Positions 1 to 12,711 of a stretch of 64,000 bases of DNA are shown piece by piece (the first letter of the stretch is position 1; each line of letters starts with the position of its first letter). The notes beneath the pieces are model-generated. The model searched no databases and had not been told where the DNA came from. It saw only the letters and a list, made by a program, of their open reading frames with translations. Location of the stretch: the NCBI GenBank assembly GCA_021234155.1, contig JAJEKV010000031.1:4170835-4234834 (forward strand), written 5' to 3'. The translations under genes were made by a program, and so were the position numbers. The stretch comes from Isoetes taiwanensis. Lineage: Eukaryota; Streptophyta; Lycopodiopsida; Isoetales; Isoetaceae.

Positions 1-779
1 CGTAACGTAACGGCGGTCGGCTCCTTCGTGGGGTTCATTCTCCTCGTGCTTTCGAACGGGCCCAAGATTGAATTCCGAAGGAGTGTATGAGCTATGGCGT
101 GGAGGGTCATGGGCGCCCGGACCTCCGCCTACTTTGTTCAACAATGACCCGTGGCGCAATGTCCATTTCTCAAGGCGACATCCCGAATTGCAAGGCATTC
201 CACCTATCTTCGGGGTTATCGCCTCGTTGATATCTCGGAGTTCCACGCTCTTCGCCTTCCCCGGCGGATGCGAGGTCCTTTTCCGCCTCTCTTCCGGTGG
301 TGAGAAGAAGATCCGCCCATAACCACGACGGCGAACATTATGCATAGGAAAAGAAGGACGAACCGCATTTACACGCTACATTTAAAAACATTAGAACGTT
401 AAAACATTTTATCCTAGAAAAAATCCATACCAAATCCACACAATGGTGGAGGTGGCGGTGGTGGCGAAGCTAAACCCGAACGACCAACTTCGCCTCTTAA
501 AGGCCTTTGCGGGGTTTAGGGTCACAATAAGGCTACCAAGCCACGCGAAGAAGTAAAGTTGTGAACAATAGATATGCCATCGTGGCCGCATCCCATGGTT
601 CTTTGGACATGTGCAAAAACTTGCAAGTTATTTATATGGAGTGCGATGAATAACATAGTAGGAAAGCAACAAATGTTAGCAACATGGGAAGTTCATTACA
701 AAACATTGGGATTTGAATAATTAAAAGTGTCTTTATATATTTGGTTATTAGACAATTAAAAAATTTAATACTCTTAAAC
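1..779. other. No recognisable gene
   Basis: Only short open stretches on both strands and none that I recognise. The first ~330 bases are GC-richer than what follows, and read in reverse give a proline/arginine-rich stretch of doubtful coding value. It is probably the downstream part of the degenerate element that holds the kinase-like sequence next to it. Confidence 0.4.
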
Positions 780-2126
780 ATGGCAAGATATACAATATTG
801 TATTCATTATTTGAGTTGTGACAACAACAATTTTGACATCTCCAAGGCATCCATGCACTTCATGTGTCGCCTTTGTCTCACAACCATGGTAGAAGATATT
901 CCAACACTTTGTAAGGCTTTCAACAACTTCGAAGCTTTGGGTCGTTGATGAGAATACGCCTTCACGTAGGCACATCATTCTTGTTTTTGCTCCTCCAACT
1001 TGTCAAGACGTCGTTGGTACATATGGGTTGGATTAATCCATTGGGCATTGTTGTTATTATTAAACCACTCCATTCGTCGCGATAGCTTGCACGAAATCCG
1101 TAAAGCATCTCATAAATATATCCCAATGCATAGACATCATGAATTTCGTGTCCCCATACACGATCATCATCCTTTGATTTCTCAAACACGGTTTCCTCTA
1201 ACCATGGATATTTTGCTTGTCCATCCGAAAAGTAAGTACCGACACTTCAACAAGGGACGGCGGCTCTTTGGCGTAAAAATGAATTGCATTGTCCCAATCA
1301 CCAATGGCCACCCACACATTTTGGTACTCATCATCAAAATGTAATTTGACTCTCTTGCAATTAAGCTTTGTGTGAGTGAAGTGGCCTTTGTGGATCTCAA
1401 CGACACCTTCTCGCTAGGGCAAGAGCTATCTCCTCGAACATACCGATATACAACTTCGCATTTTGCTCCTAAGTTCAAGCCTATGTGTTTGTCGGTTCTT
1501 CTTGGCTCTAGCAATTGCATTTGACCATCTTCTAAAACGTGACAAGTTATTAGGTAAATAGTCAAACAAGTGTGCAAGTGTCTCTCCATTCATGAAAGGT
1601 AGAATCACCATTGGCCCTATGGTATCCCCACTAGAGCTAGCAACTTCATATGCAAGTCCAATGGATGTAGCCAAAGCGGGATCTTGCGCTCTTGAAGCGT
1701 ATGTATCTTTGAGCCATCTCATACGCTACGCCCCTATCTTTGCCCTTGAAAACCCATCCACCGTATAGCTCATCATCTTGGAAGGGTTGTGTTCCGTTGA
1801 TCTTGATTTGATACGTGCGATGTGTTGGTTTCTCCTCAATAAGGCGATCACATCCACGGCCTCTACGGGCATGGGATCAACAAAGATTGATGTGTTCATG
1901 TGATTCTCCAAAGAAAAGTGGGCCTTGCTAGGCCCCGCCCACTAGAGCTTCCCCGATGCAAAGCATTTTTAATTACCTCCAACCGACGTGCATTGAGATC
2001 CGCAATGATGTTCTTGTCATCCGTGCACGTCCGCTTCTTTGAGGAATTCCATGAAGCTACCCATTCCTTGACACGAGCCTCGGCATTGGGACTTTTAAAG
2101 CTGCGACCTTTGAATGCTTCAAACAT
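780..2126 (-). pseudogene. Degenerate protein-kinase-like coding region
   Basis: Several minus-strand open segments read in order like a protein kinase domain, broken by frameshifts and stops. From N- to C-terminal: a hinge-like segment PMVILPFMNGETLAHLF (about 1,590-1,660); a catalytic-loop-like segment with HTK where kinases have HRD, then GDWD where they have DFG (about 1,270-1,400); an alphaF-like DVYALGYIYEML (about 1,110-1,150); and a C-lobe end SFEVVESLTKCWN (about 890-940). Both catalytic motifs are replaced, so the ancestor may already have been a pseudokinase, or the changes are decay. The upstream segment (1,896-2,126) is charged and unrecognised. The neighbouring repeats match the 5' region of the CACTA element at 42.3 kb, so this is probably transposon cargo (inference). 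The kinase call rests on motif order only. Confidence 0.5.
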
Positions 2127-2702
2127 GTCTTCGGTTCATCCATGGGGTTTCCAATCATTGGCTTTACATGTGTGTCAAGGAGAGAAGTCAACATTTCTTC
2201 TTGACCTGGCCATTTTGTGCTAACTCAAATTGGCACTTCCTTTTCACATGTCCGACAAAATGGTCGACCACGTTGACCGGTTGCATCTCCCTCCGGGACT
2301 TTCGTTAGCACATATATCTCATTTATGACCATGCGTCTAATCTCACTAATCATTAGTGTCTTCACAAATCGGGGCCATACCTACAAAACCAATTTAGATT
2401 CATTAATCTTGCTTTGTGACTTTTTTCAAACCTTCATTATGAATCTTTACCTACTTTCTTAAGAGTTAGTTTCCCTTTTATTTTTTTTTTTTAAAACCAA
2501 CTATTTAAATTTTTTTTCTTGCTCTTAACCACTCCACATCGGTGTTTCTTTGACATCCCTAACATCTTTAAAAAACAACATTCTTAACTAGAAACCCGAA
2601 AATCAATAATGCAATTTTTTCAAAAACCCCGCCTTTGTCCAATCCCCGTAAAGATTTCTATTTATTGATATATTAATAAAAAATAAACAAACAAGAGTAG
2701 AG
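2127..2702. other. AT-rich spacer without gene
   Basis: A low-complexity, poly-A/T-rich stretch. I see no coding region, RNA gene or clear repeat. It probably corresponds to non-coding or intron sequence 5' of the kinase-like region on the minus strand. Confidence 0.4.
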
Positions 2703-3030
2703 TGAGCTTGGACCCGGAACACCTAGTCTTCTCCACTCAAGGCGGAGCCGACCATGCCCCTTGTCCAAGTCTCCCCAAATTTTTCTAAACTAAATACATT
2801 AATCAATAAAATTACAAGAGTAAACGGTGAGCTTGGACCCGAACACCTAGTCTTCTCCACTCAAGGCGGAGCCGACCATGCCCTTGTCCAAGTCTCCCCA
2901 ATTTTTTCTAAACTAAATACATTAATCAATAAAATTACAAGAGTAAACGGTGAGCTTGGACCCGGAACACCTAGTCTTCTCCACTCAAGGCGGAGCCGAC
3001 CATGCCCTTGTCCAAGTCTCCCCAAGTTTT
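2703..3030. repeat. Three tandem ~122-126 bp repeats
   Basis: A unit starting GAGCTTGGACCCG and containing CACCTAGTCTTCTCCACTC, GCGGAGCCGACCATGCCC and an AT-rich tail is repeated three times with few differences. The core (acccg..catctagtcttctcca..ggagccgaccagtacc) recurs twice at 42,286-42,475 inside the CACTA element. That suggests this region is the 5' part of a related element on the minus strand. Confidence 0.85.
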
Positions 3031-3436
3031 TTTTTAACCTAAATAAAACATTAAAATTTTATTCTCCTACTCAAACTCAAATTCTTACCTAGAATGTCTT
3101 CGAAATAAAAAAATCGATTTCCAAGAGCGACGCATTTTGTTATTAGTGTACATGCAAAAAAATAAAGGCATTCAATAATTAGAAAACTTACATAAATAAA
3201 GAAATAAAAAAAAACAAAAAGACTATTCACGTTGAAAAGATCATTGACATTAAAACTATTTACATTGTTAATTAAAAAGAACGATATATTGACATGTAAA
3301 AAAAAAAAATAAAAAAAAAGGAAGAACATAAAAAGAAGGGGCCTCGTCTTTCAACGACGTCCCCTTCTTGTAATAAAAAATAGAGGAAGAATGGGCCTCG
3401 TCTTTCAACGACGTCCTTCTTCCATGGAAAAAAAAT
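3031..3436. other. AT-rich region with two related hairpins
   Basis: Mostly A/T-rich. Two copies of a core GCCTCGTCTTTCAACGACGT sit at 3,341-3,360 and 3,395-3,414. Each is flanked by its own pair of complementary arms, at 3,333-3,341 with 3,361-3,369, and at 3,385-3,394 with 3,415-3,423. The AACGACGT core resembles the subterminal repeats of the CACTA element further right. No coding region seen. Confidence 0.7.
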
Positions 3437-3603
3437 AGAAGAGGAAGAAGAAGAAGAAGAAGAAGAAGAAGAAGAAGAAGAAGAAGAAGAAGAAGAAGAA
3501 GAAGAAGAAGAAGAAGAAGAAGAAGAAGAAGAAGAAGAAGAAGAAGAAGAAGAAGAAGAAGAAGAAGAAGAAGAAGAAGAAGAAGAAGAAGAAGAAGAAG
3601 AAA
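3437..3603. repeat. (GAA)n microsatellite, about 55 copies
   Basis: An almost pure GAA/TTC tract of roughly 165 bases. Long GAA tracts are polypurine-polypyrimidine and can form intramolecular triplex. This one forms the left edge of a tandem array of ~3.2 kb units that are also separated by GAA tracts. Confidence 0.98.
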
Positions 3604-6600
3604 GCCAAAAAAATAAGAGGCTTAGAAGAAAACAAGAGGCTTAGTTGGTCATTTGACAAAAGAACCTGATTTCTATGGATCAACATTAGAACAATGGGGC
3701 TTTTGGGACACCCTTGGTACACAAGCACTTGATTATTCTGGTCGAGTCAAATTATGGCACATACCTAGTTATGCACAAAAATGTGTGACTAGAAAATAAT
3801 TGTAAAGTGACTTTGGGAGACATTAGAAAATGGCATACTTATTTATGCATTGAGATTGAAGGATGGACCATTACAAAAGCTATGCTTTATGGTTCAAATA
3901 TTTATGCTGAGGCAAATTAATTTTTCTAGAACCATTACGAATGCTTTGGACCACTACAAGTGCTATGGGCAATGGTCAAAATATGTACGATGAGGTAATT
4001 TATTGTTTTCATGACATTACACTTTAATATTTGAAGTATGCTAAGGTTGTTTAAATAAGATAAGGAATCGAGAAGGGAAGCACCTTTTATCCATATATAT
4101 TAGAGGTTATTTCTATAAAGAAATTGGGGCCATGCATGTGTGCCACATGTCACACATAGCTTTATAGCTTTATGATAAGTCCTCCCATGAATTATTTGCT
4201 CCTACGATACTTATGGGGAAGCCGTCTACATTAAATGAGGCACAAGTATTTTTATGAAGGACAATAAGATATGGAGGACCAAAGATAGTATTTTATTATT
4301 ATTCTTAGCTGTAATATATTTTCTCCAGAGTTCTTAGCCGATGGGCTTTGGCGCCATCAAAAACATTTCGTAGAGCCGAACTTAGCCGCTTTTTGTTCTT
4401 AGAGAGGCCGCTTTCTACTCTATGGTGTGGCTTGACTCTGCCACTCTGTTGTTGGAGGACCGAAATGCCTAAAAGGTCTATATATTCATGGAAGCAGATC
4501 ACAACAAGATGGAAACTTTCCTCCAGACAAGCCTTTATGGAAAAATGATGGAAGGATGCAAATGAATCAAACCCAGGAGGCCTACGCCAGGAGCGCCCAT
4601 GTCCAGGTTTCTATAATATTTTTGGCTTTCATTCCATCTTTAGGGAATTGATGCATGTTAAAGCAAATCTTAAAATAGAGATTATGCTTTTCTTAAAAGT
4701 CTGCCTTTATATCCTCAAAATCTGTTTACACATCATTGAATAGATCTGCGTGGATGTCTATTATATTATTTAATCTGGATTATGACCAGCTTATATGGTG
4801 TTTGCTAGACACAATCGATCTATTTATTAGGATAGTGTCTAATGATTCTCATATAAGTTAATCTAGGGTATAAACTTATGTACAAGAACATGCACAAAGG
4901 TAATATTAGTTTACTACTTCCTATCTCATGGTGAAGATCATAAGATGCATTCAAATGCATGCTTGTTAGGTGTTGTGGTTGTAGAACTGTTATTTCATTA
5001 GCTTTTTGCATCTTGAACACATGTTCTATTCCTAATGGGACTGCCCATCAAGTAACCTACGCCGTTTGTGGATCAGACCATAGATAAGAGATGGTAAATA
5101 TGGTTTCTATGCTGGGGTAAGCAGCATGATGGCCCATGTGGGCTCAAATGGATACATAATATTATTTTACAAGTATGTATCTTAGATCCGGTCATACTTG
5201 CTGATTCTTAACCGATATGCACAGGAGTATGGCTGTGGTAGGCAGCCATATACTAGAACGTAATAGAAATTAACACATTTGCATATTTTCACTGATTTGA
5301 AGAGCTCTATTTGCTTAAACTACACCATTCTACTTTATAGAAGAATAGGTGAAGGGCGAAGAGCCATAGTGTCTCACTGCTTACCTGATGACCCATTCTC
5401 CTTTACCCTTTTAAGGCTAATTGGGGTTTTGTTTGGTTACAGGTAACCGAGACTCTATCTCCTGTTCTTTCAAAGTTACAAGGTTAAAAACAAAATGCAA
5501 CTACAAAGGAAATCCACAAAGTTACAAGGTTGCAGCAATAGTGCAACTACAATGGAAATTGATATATGGATATCACATGAAGTCTAGGATGAATAATGAC
5601 TGGATTTATATATGTTTGGTGAGATCTTCCCCTGTATGGATCATTCTACATTCGATTACAAGTTGATTATGCTGAAAATTATATTATTATGCTGAAAATT
5701 ATGATATTATACTGAAAATGTGAGATTGAACACATAAATCGATTACAAGTTTATTATGCTGAAAATTATGATATTATACTGAAAATCTGAGATTGAACAC
5801 ATAATTGCTGATTATCCTTATACTCAAATTTACACTTTGAAAATGTTACTCAATCACTTGTACGTTTGGATATCTTATACAATATGCTTATATTTTGCAA
5901 AGGTTACAATTTATGTTGATTTCAAAATCCAAGGGATTAAGGGTGTGCACGTGGCCTGGTTTTTAACCAGGATGGATATTGGGTAGTTGTTTATATCTTG
6001 AATGAAATTATACCTTGTAAAATCTACACTGTATAATGTATATCTGGATATAAATGTAAATAAGAAGAAATTGTGATTTCCATTTGCTGGAGGTATCTAG
6101 CATGCACGACTACCCTTGATTTCTTGGTAGCACGCGTACTTATAATGACAGGTCTTTATTGTAGGGATTAAAATTCCATATTCTCATGATTTGAAGAATT
6201 TCTGATCACATGCCTTATGCTCCATATTTGTACTAATTGGAATTTGATTGATACCATGTAGTGAGAATCTGAACTTATTGGGCTTGGGATATGGAGAGGT
6301 GGGAGACCTGCATGGCTGTACAAGTTGTTCAAAGCCTAAGTCCATGATGCTGCGTAAAACCAAGCTGTACAACCAGTCTTCTACCTGACTCCTTAGAGGC
6401 ACAATATTAGAGCATGCAGCATACTAAGGGGATAAATCCAGGTGTTGTCTCTCCACATATCCATTTCAGTTTCATGTCTATATATCTATGAAAAATTAGA
6501 TGATCTTATAACAGATTAAAAGTCTGTGGTGGCCCAGTGAGCCAAAAAGATCTTCATAAAGATCTATATATTATATGTAGAATGTTGGCCCATTGTGCCA

Positions 6601-6774
6601 CATTCTTTTTCTAAAAGTATACTTCAAATGAGCATTTGCTGATTGAAGTGGTTTCATGACCAATAAAATATTTTTTCTCGTGTAGGATAGCGGGACCCTT
6701 CTTTTCATAGGAAGGGTCCTGCATCCTTAATCCTGTGAAAAGTTGGTGCCTGCTACCCGAGGGTGGGTTAGTGG
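3604..6774. repeat. ~3.2 kb tandem unit, copy 1
   Basis: Begins GCCAAAAAAATAAGAGGC and ends at GGTGGGTTAGTGG, just before the next GAA tract. Copies 2 and 3 start 3,216 and 6,436 bases later and differ by scattered substitutions and small indels. Short stretches look like exon remnants: a ~50-residue segment with GFWDTLGTQALDYSGRVKLW (about 3,640-3,790) and a segment with CLKGLYIHGSRSQQDGN (clearest in copy 2, about 7,670-7,830). I do not recognise the family. It is probably a gene fragment or non-autonomous element amplified as a block. Confidence 0.9.
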
Positions 6775-6819
6775 GAGAAGAAGAAGAAGAAGAAGAAGAA
6801 GAAGAAGAAGAAGAAGAAA
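6775..6819. repeat. (GAA)n tract between units 1 and 2, about 15 copies
   Basis: A short GAA tract at exactly the junction of tandem units 1 and 2. Confidence 0.97.
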
Positions 6820-9800
6820 GCCAAAAAAATAAGAGGCTTAGAAGAAAACAAGAGGCTTAGTTGGTCATTTGACAAAAGAACCTGATTTCTATGGATCAAC
6901 ATTAGAACAATGGGGCTTTTGGGACACCCTTGGTATACAAGCACTTGATTATTCTGGTCGAGTCAAATTATGGCACATACCTAGTTATGCACAAAAATGT
7001 GTGACTAGAAAATAATTGTAAAGTGACTTTGGGAGACATTAGAAAATGGCATACTTATTTATGCATTGAGATTGAAGGATGGACCATTACAAAAAGCTAT
7101 GCTTTTATGGTTCAAATATTTATGCTGAGGCAAATTAATTTTTCTAGAACCATTACGAATGCTTTGGACCACTACAAGTGCTATGGGCAATGGTCAAAAT
7201 ATGTACGATGAGGTAATTTATTGTTTTCATGACATTACACTTTAATATTTGAAGTATGCTAAGGTTGTTTAAATAAGATAAGGAATCGAGAAGGGAAGCA
7301 CCTTTTATCCATATATATTAGAGGTTATTTCTATAAAGAAATTGGGGCCATGCATGTGTGCCACATGTCACACATAGCTTTATAGCTTTATGATAAGTCC
7401 TCCCATGAATTATTTGCTCCTACGATACTTATGGGGAAGCCGTCTACATTAAATGAGGCACAAGTATTTTTATGAAGGACAATAAGATATGGAGGACCAA
7501 AGATAGTATTTTATTATTATTCTTAGCTGTAATATATTTTCTCCAGAGTTCTTAGCCGATGGGCTTTGGCGCCATCAAAAACATTTCGTAGAGCCGAACT
7601 TAGCCGCTTTTTGTTCTTAGAGAGGCCGCTTTCTACTCTATGGTGTGGCTTGACTCTGCCACTGTTGTTGGAGGACCTAAATGCCTAAAAGGTCTATATA
7701 TTCATGGAAGCAGATCACAACAAGATGGAAACTTTCCTCCAGATAAGCCTTTATGGAAAAATGATGGAAGGATGCAAATGAATCAAACCCAGGAGGCCTA
7801 CGCCAGGAGCGCCCATGTCCAGGTTTCTATAATATTTTTGGCTTTCATTCCATCTTTAGGGAATTGATGCATGTTAAAGCAAATCTTAAAATAGAGATTA
7901 TGCTTTTCTTAAAAGTCTGCCTTTATATCCTCAAAATCTGTTTACACATCATTGAATAGATCTGCGTGGATGTCTATTATATTATTTAATCTGGATTATG
8001 ACCAGCTTATATGGTGCTGCTAGACACACTGATCTATTTATTAGGATAGTGTCTAATGATTCTGCATAAGTTAATCTAGGGTATAAACTTATGTACAAGA
8101 ACATGCACGGTGTAATATTAGCTTACTACTTCCTATCTGCGTGAAGATCATAAGATGCATTCAAATGCATGCTTGTTAGGTGTTGTGGTTGTAGAACCTG
8201 TTATTTCATTAGCTTTTTGCATCTTGAACACATGTTCTATTCCTAATGGGACCGCCCATCAAGTAACCTCTCACGGTTTTGTGGATCAGACCATAGATAA
8301 GAGATGGTAAATATGGTTTCTATGCTGGGGTAAGCAGCATGATGGCCCATGTGGGCGCAAATGGATACATAATATTATTTTACAAGTATGTATCTTAGAT
8401 CTGTACTTGCTGATTCTTAACTGATATGCACAGGAGTATGGCTGTGGTAGGCAGCCATATACTAGAACGTAATAGAAATTAACACATTTGCATATTTTCA
8501 CTGATTTGAAGAGCTCTATTTGCTTAAACTACACCATTCTACTTTATAGAAGAATAGGTGAAGGGCGAAGAGCCATAGTGTCTCACTGCTTACCTGATGA
8601 CCCATTCTCCTTTACCCTTTTAAGGCTAATTGGGGTTTTGTTTGGTTACAGGTAACCGAGACTCTATCTCCTGTTCTTTCAAAGTTACAAGGTTGCAGCA
8701 CAAATGCAACTACAAAGGAAATCCACAAAGTTACAAGGTTGCAGCAATAGTGCAACTACAATGGAAATTGATATATGGATATCACATGAAGTCTAGGATG
8801 AATAATGACTGGATTTATATATGTTTGGTGAGATCTTCCCCTGTATGGATCATTCTACATTCGATTACAAGTTGATTATGCTGAAAATTATATTATTATG
8901 CTGAAAATTATGATATTATACTGAAAATCTGAGATTGAACACATAAATCGATTACAAGTTTATTATGCTGAAAATTATGATATTATACTGAAAATCTGAG
9001 ATTGAACACATAATTGCTGATTATCCTTATACTCAAATTTACACTTTGAAAATGTTACTCAATCACTTGTACGTTTGGATATCTTATACAATATGCTTAT
9101 ATTTTGCAAAGGTTACAATTTATGTTGATTTCAAAATCCAAGGGATTAAGGGTGTGCATGTGGCCTGGTTTTTAACCAGGATGGATATTGGGTAGTTGTT
9201 TATATCTTGAATGAAATTATACCTTGTAAAATCTACAATGTATAATGTATATCTGGATATAAATGTAAATAAGAAGAAATTGTGATTTCCATTTGCTGGA
9301 GGTATCTAGCATGCACGACTACCCTTGATTTCTTGGTAGCACGCGTACTTATAATGACAGGTCTTTATTGTAGGGATTAAAATTCCATATTCTCATGATT
9401 TGAAGAATTTCTGATCACATGCCTTATGCTCCATATTTGTACTAATTGGAATTTGATTGATACCATGTAGTGAGAATCTGAACTTATTGGGCTTGGGATA
9501 TGGAGAGGTGGGAGACCCGCATGGTCGCACAAGTTGTTCAAAGCCTAAGTCCATGATGTTTGCGTAAAAAACCAAGTCACAGTACAACCCGGTCTTCTAC
9601 CCGACTCCTTAGAGGCACAATATTAGAGCATGCAAACATACTAAGGGGATAAATCCAGGTGTTGTCTCTCCACATATCCATTTCAGTTTCATGTCTATAT
9701 ATCTATGAAAAATTAGATGATCTTATAACAGATTAAAAGTCTGTGGTGGCCCAGTGAGCCAAAAAGATCTTCATAAAGATCTATATATTATATGTAGAAT

Positions 9801-9992
9801 GTTGGCCCATTGTGCCACATTCTTTTTCTAAAAGTATACTTCAAATGAGCATTTGCTGATTGAAGTGGTTTCATGACCAATAAAATATTTTTTCTCGTGT
9901 AGGATAGCGGGACCCTTCTTTTCATAGGAAGGGTCCTGCATCCTTAATCCTGTGAAAAGTTGGTGCCTGCTACCCGAGGGTGGGTTAGTGGG
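6820..9992. repeat. ~3.2 kb tandem unit, copy 2
   Basis: Near-identical to copy 1 over its full length, with the same start and end. In the segment at 7,640-7,867 a small indel relative to copies 1 and 3 opens a 75-codon frame (MVWLDSATVVGGPKC onward); copies 1 and 3 open a different frame there. The opposing indels suggest none of the copies is under coding constraint now. Confidence 0.92.
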
Positions 9993-10039
9993 AGAAGAAG
10001 AAGAAGAAGAAGAAGAAGAAGAAGAAGAAGAAGAAGAAA
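9993..10039. repeat. (GAA)n tract between units 2 and 3, about 15 copies
   Basis: GAA tract at the junction of tandem units 2 and 3, similar in length to the tract between units 1 and 2. Confidence 0.97.
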
Positions 10040-12483
10040 GCCAAAAAAATAAGAGGCTTAGAAGAAAACAAGAGGCTTAGTTGGTCATTTGACAAAAGAA
10101 CCTGATTTCTATGGATCAACATTAGAACAATGGGGCTTTTGGGACACCCTTGGTATACAAGCACTTGATTATTCTGGTCGAGTCAAATTATGGCACATAC
10201 CTAGTTATGCACAAAAATGTAAAATAATTGTAAAGTGACTTTGGGAGACATTAGAAAATGGCATACTTATTTATGCATTGAGATTGAAGGATGGACCATT
10301 ACAAAAGCTATGCTTTATGGTTCAAATATTTATGCTGAGGCAAATTAATTTTTCTAGAACCATTACGAATGCTTTGGACCACTACAAGTGCTATGGGCAA
10401 TGGTCAAAATATGTACGATGAGGTAATTTATTGTTTTCATGACATTACACTTTAATATTTGAAGTATGCTAAGGTTGTTTAAATAAGATAAGGAATCGAG
10501 AAGGGAAGCACCTTTTATCCATATATATTAGAGGTTATTTCTATAAAGAAATTGGGGCCATGCATGTGTGCCACATGTCACACATAGCTTTATAGCTTTA
10601 TGATAAGTCCTCCCATGAATTATTTGCTCCTACGATACTTATGGGGAAGCCGTCTACATTAAATGAGGCACAAGTATTTTTTTATGAAGGACAATAAGAT
10701 ATGGAGGACCAAAGATAGTATTTTATTATTATTCTTAGCTGTAATATATTTTCTCCAGAGTTCTTAGCCGATGGGCTTTGGCGCCATCAAAAACATTTCG
10801 TAGAGCCGAACTTAGCCGCTTTTTGTTCTTAGAGAGGCCGCTTTCTACTCTATGGTGTGGCTTGACTCTGCCACTCTGTTGTTGGAGGACCGAAATGCCT
10901 AAAAGGTCTATATATTCATGGAAGCAGATCACAACAAGATGGAAACTTTCCTCCAGACAAGCCTTTATGGAAAAATGATGGAAGGATGCAAATGAATCAA
11001 ACCCAGGAGGCCTACGCCAGGAGCGCCCATGTCCAGGTTTCTATAATATTTTTGGCTTTCATTCCATCTTTAGGGAATTGATGCATGTTAAAGCAAATCT
11101 TAAAATAGAGATTATGCTTTTCTTAAAAGTCTGCCTTTATATCCTCAAAATCTGTTTACACATCATTGAATAGATCTGCGTGGATGTCTATTATATTATT
11201 TAATCTGGATTATGACCAGCTTATATGGTGCTGCTAGACACACTGATCTATTTATTAGGATAGTGTCTAATGATTCTGCATAAGTTAATCTAGGGTATAA
11301 ACTTATGTACAAGAACATGCACAGTGTAATATTCGTTTACTACTTCCTATCTGCGTGAAGATCATAAGATGCATTCAAATGCATGCTTGTTAGGTGTTGT
11401 GGTTGTAGAACTGTTATTTCATTAGCTTTTTGCATCTTGAACACATGTTCTATTCCTAATGGGACTGCCCATCAAGTAACCTACGCCGTTTGTGGATCAG
11501 ACCATAGATAAGAGATGGTAAATATGGTTTCTATGCTGGGGTAAGCAGCATGATGGCCCATGTGGGCGCAAATGGATACATAATATTATTTTACAAGTAT
11601 GTATCTTAGATCTGTACTTGCTGATTCTTAACTGATATGCACAGGAGTATGGCTGTGGTAGGCAGCCATATACTAGAACGTAATAGAAATTAACACATTT
11701 GCATATTTTCACTGATTTGAAGAGCTCTATTTGCTTAAACTACACCATTCTACTTTATAGAAGAATAGGTGAAGGGCGAAGAGCCATAGTGTCTCACTGC
11801 TTACCTGATGACCCATTCTCCTTTACCCTTTTAAGGCTAATTGGGGTTTTGTTTGGTTACAGGTAACCGAGACTCTATCTCCTGTTCTTTCAAAGTTACA
11901 AGGTTGCAGCACAAATGCAACTACAATGGAAATCCACAAAGTTACAAGGTTGCAGCAATAGTGCAACTACAATGGAAATTGATATATGGATATCACATGA
12001 AGTCTAGGATGAATAATGACTGGATTTATATATGTTTGGTGAGATCTTCCCCTGTATGGATCATTCTACATTCGATTACAAGTTGATTATGCTGAAAATT
12101 ATATTATTATGCTGAAAATTATGATATTATACTGAAAATCTGAGATTGAACACATAAATCGATTACAAGTTTATTATGCTGAAAATTATGATATTATACT
12201 GAAAATCTGAGATTGAACACATAATTGCTGATTATCCTTATACTCAAATTTACACTTTGAAAATGTTACTCAATCACTTGTACGTTTGGATATCTTATAC
12301 AATATGCTTATATTTTGCAAAGGTTACAATTTATGTTGATTTCAAAATCCAAGGGATTAAGGGTGTGCATGTGGCCTGGTTTTTAACTAGGATGGATATT
12401 GGGTAGTTGTTTATATCTTGAATGAAATTATACCTTGTAAAATCTACACTGTATAATGTATATCTGGATATAAATGTAAATAA
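10040..12483. repeat. ~3.2 kb tandem unit, copy 3, truncated at its right end
   Basis: Matches copies 1 and 2 up to the phrase AATGTAAATAA, then runs into a long GAA tract. In copies 1 and 2 this same point reads AATAAGAAGAAATTGTG, a natural two-triplet GAA seed. The missing ~700 bases therefore end exactly at an internal GAA seed. A small deletion near 10,220 also distinguishes this copy. Confidence 0.9.
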
Positions 12484-12514
<31 letters not shown>

Positions 12515-12711
12515 AAGAAGAAGAAGAAGAAGAAGAAGAAGAAGAAGAAGAAGAAGAAGAAGAAGAAGAAGAAGAAGAAGAAGAAGAAGAAGAAGAAGAA
12601 GAAGAAGAAGAAGAAGAAGAAGAAGAAGAAGAAGAAGAAGAAGAAGAAGAAGAAGAAGAAGAAGAAGAAGAAGAAGAAGAAGAAGAAGAAGAAGAAGAAG
12701 AAGAAGAAAGA
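12484..12711. repeat. (GAA)n microsatellite, about 75 copies
   Basis: A nearly pure GAA tract of about 225 bases, the longest in the window. It closes the tandem array on the right and is followed by a GA-rich region with scattered further GAA runs. Confidence 0.98.

Noticed and set aside
3405-3728. Long open frame of poly-phenylalanine on the minus strand
   Set aside because: It is the TTC strand of the GAA tract.
3604-12483. Organelle-derived insertion (NUMT/NUPT) as origin of the 3.2 kb units
   Set aside because: No recognisable mitochondrial or plastid gene sequence; composition and phrases did not match any I know.
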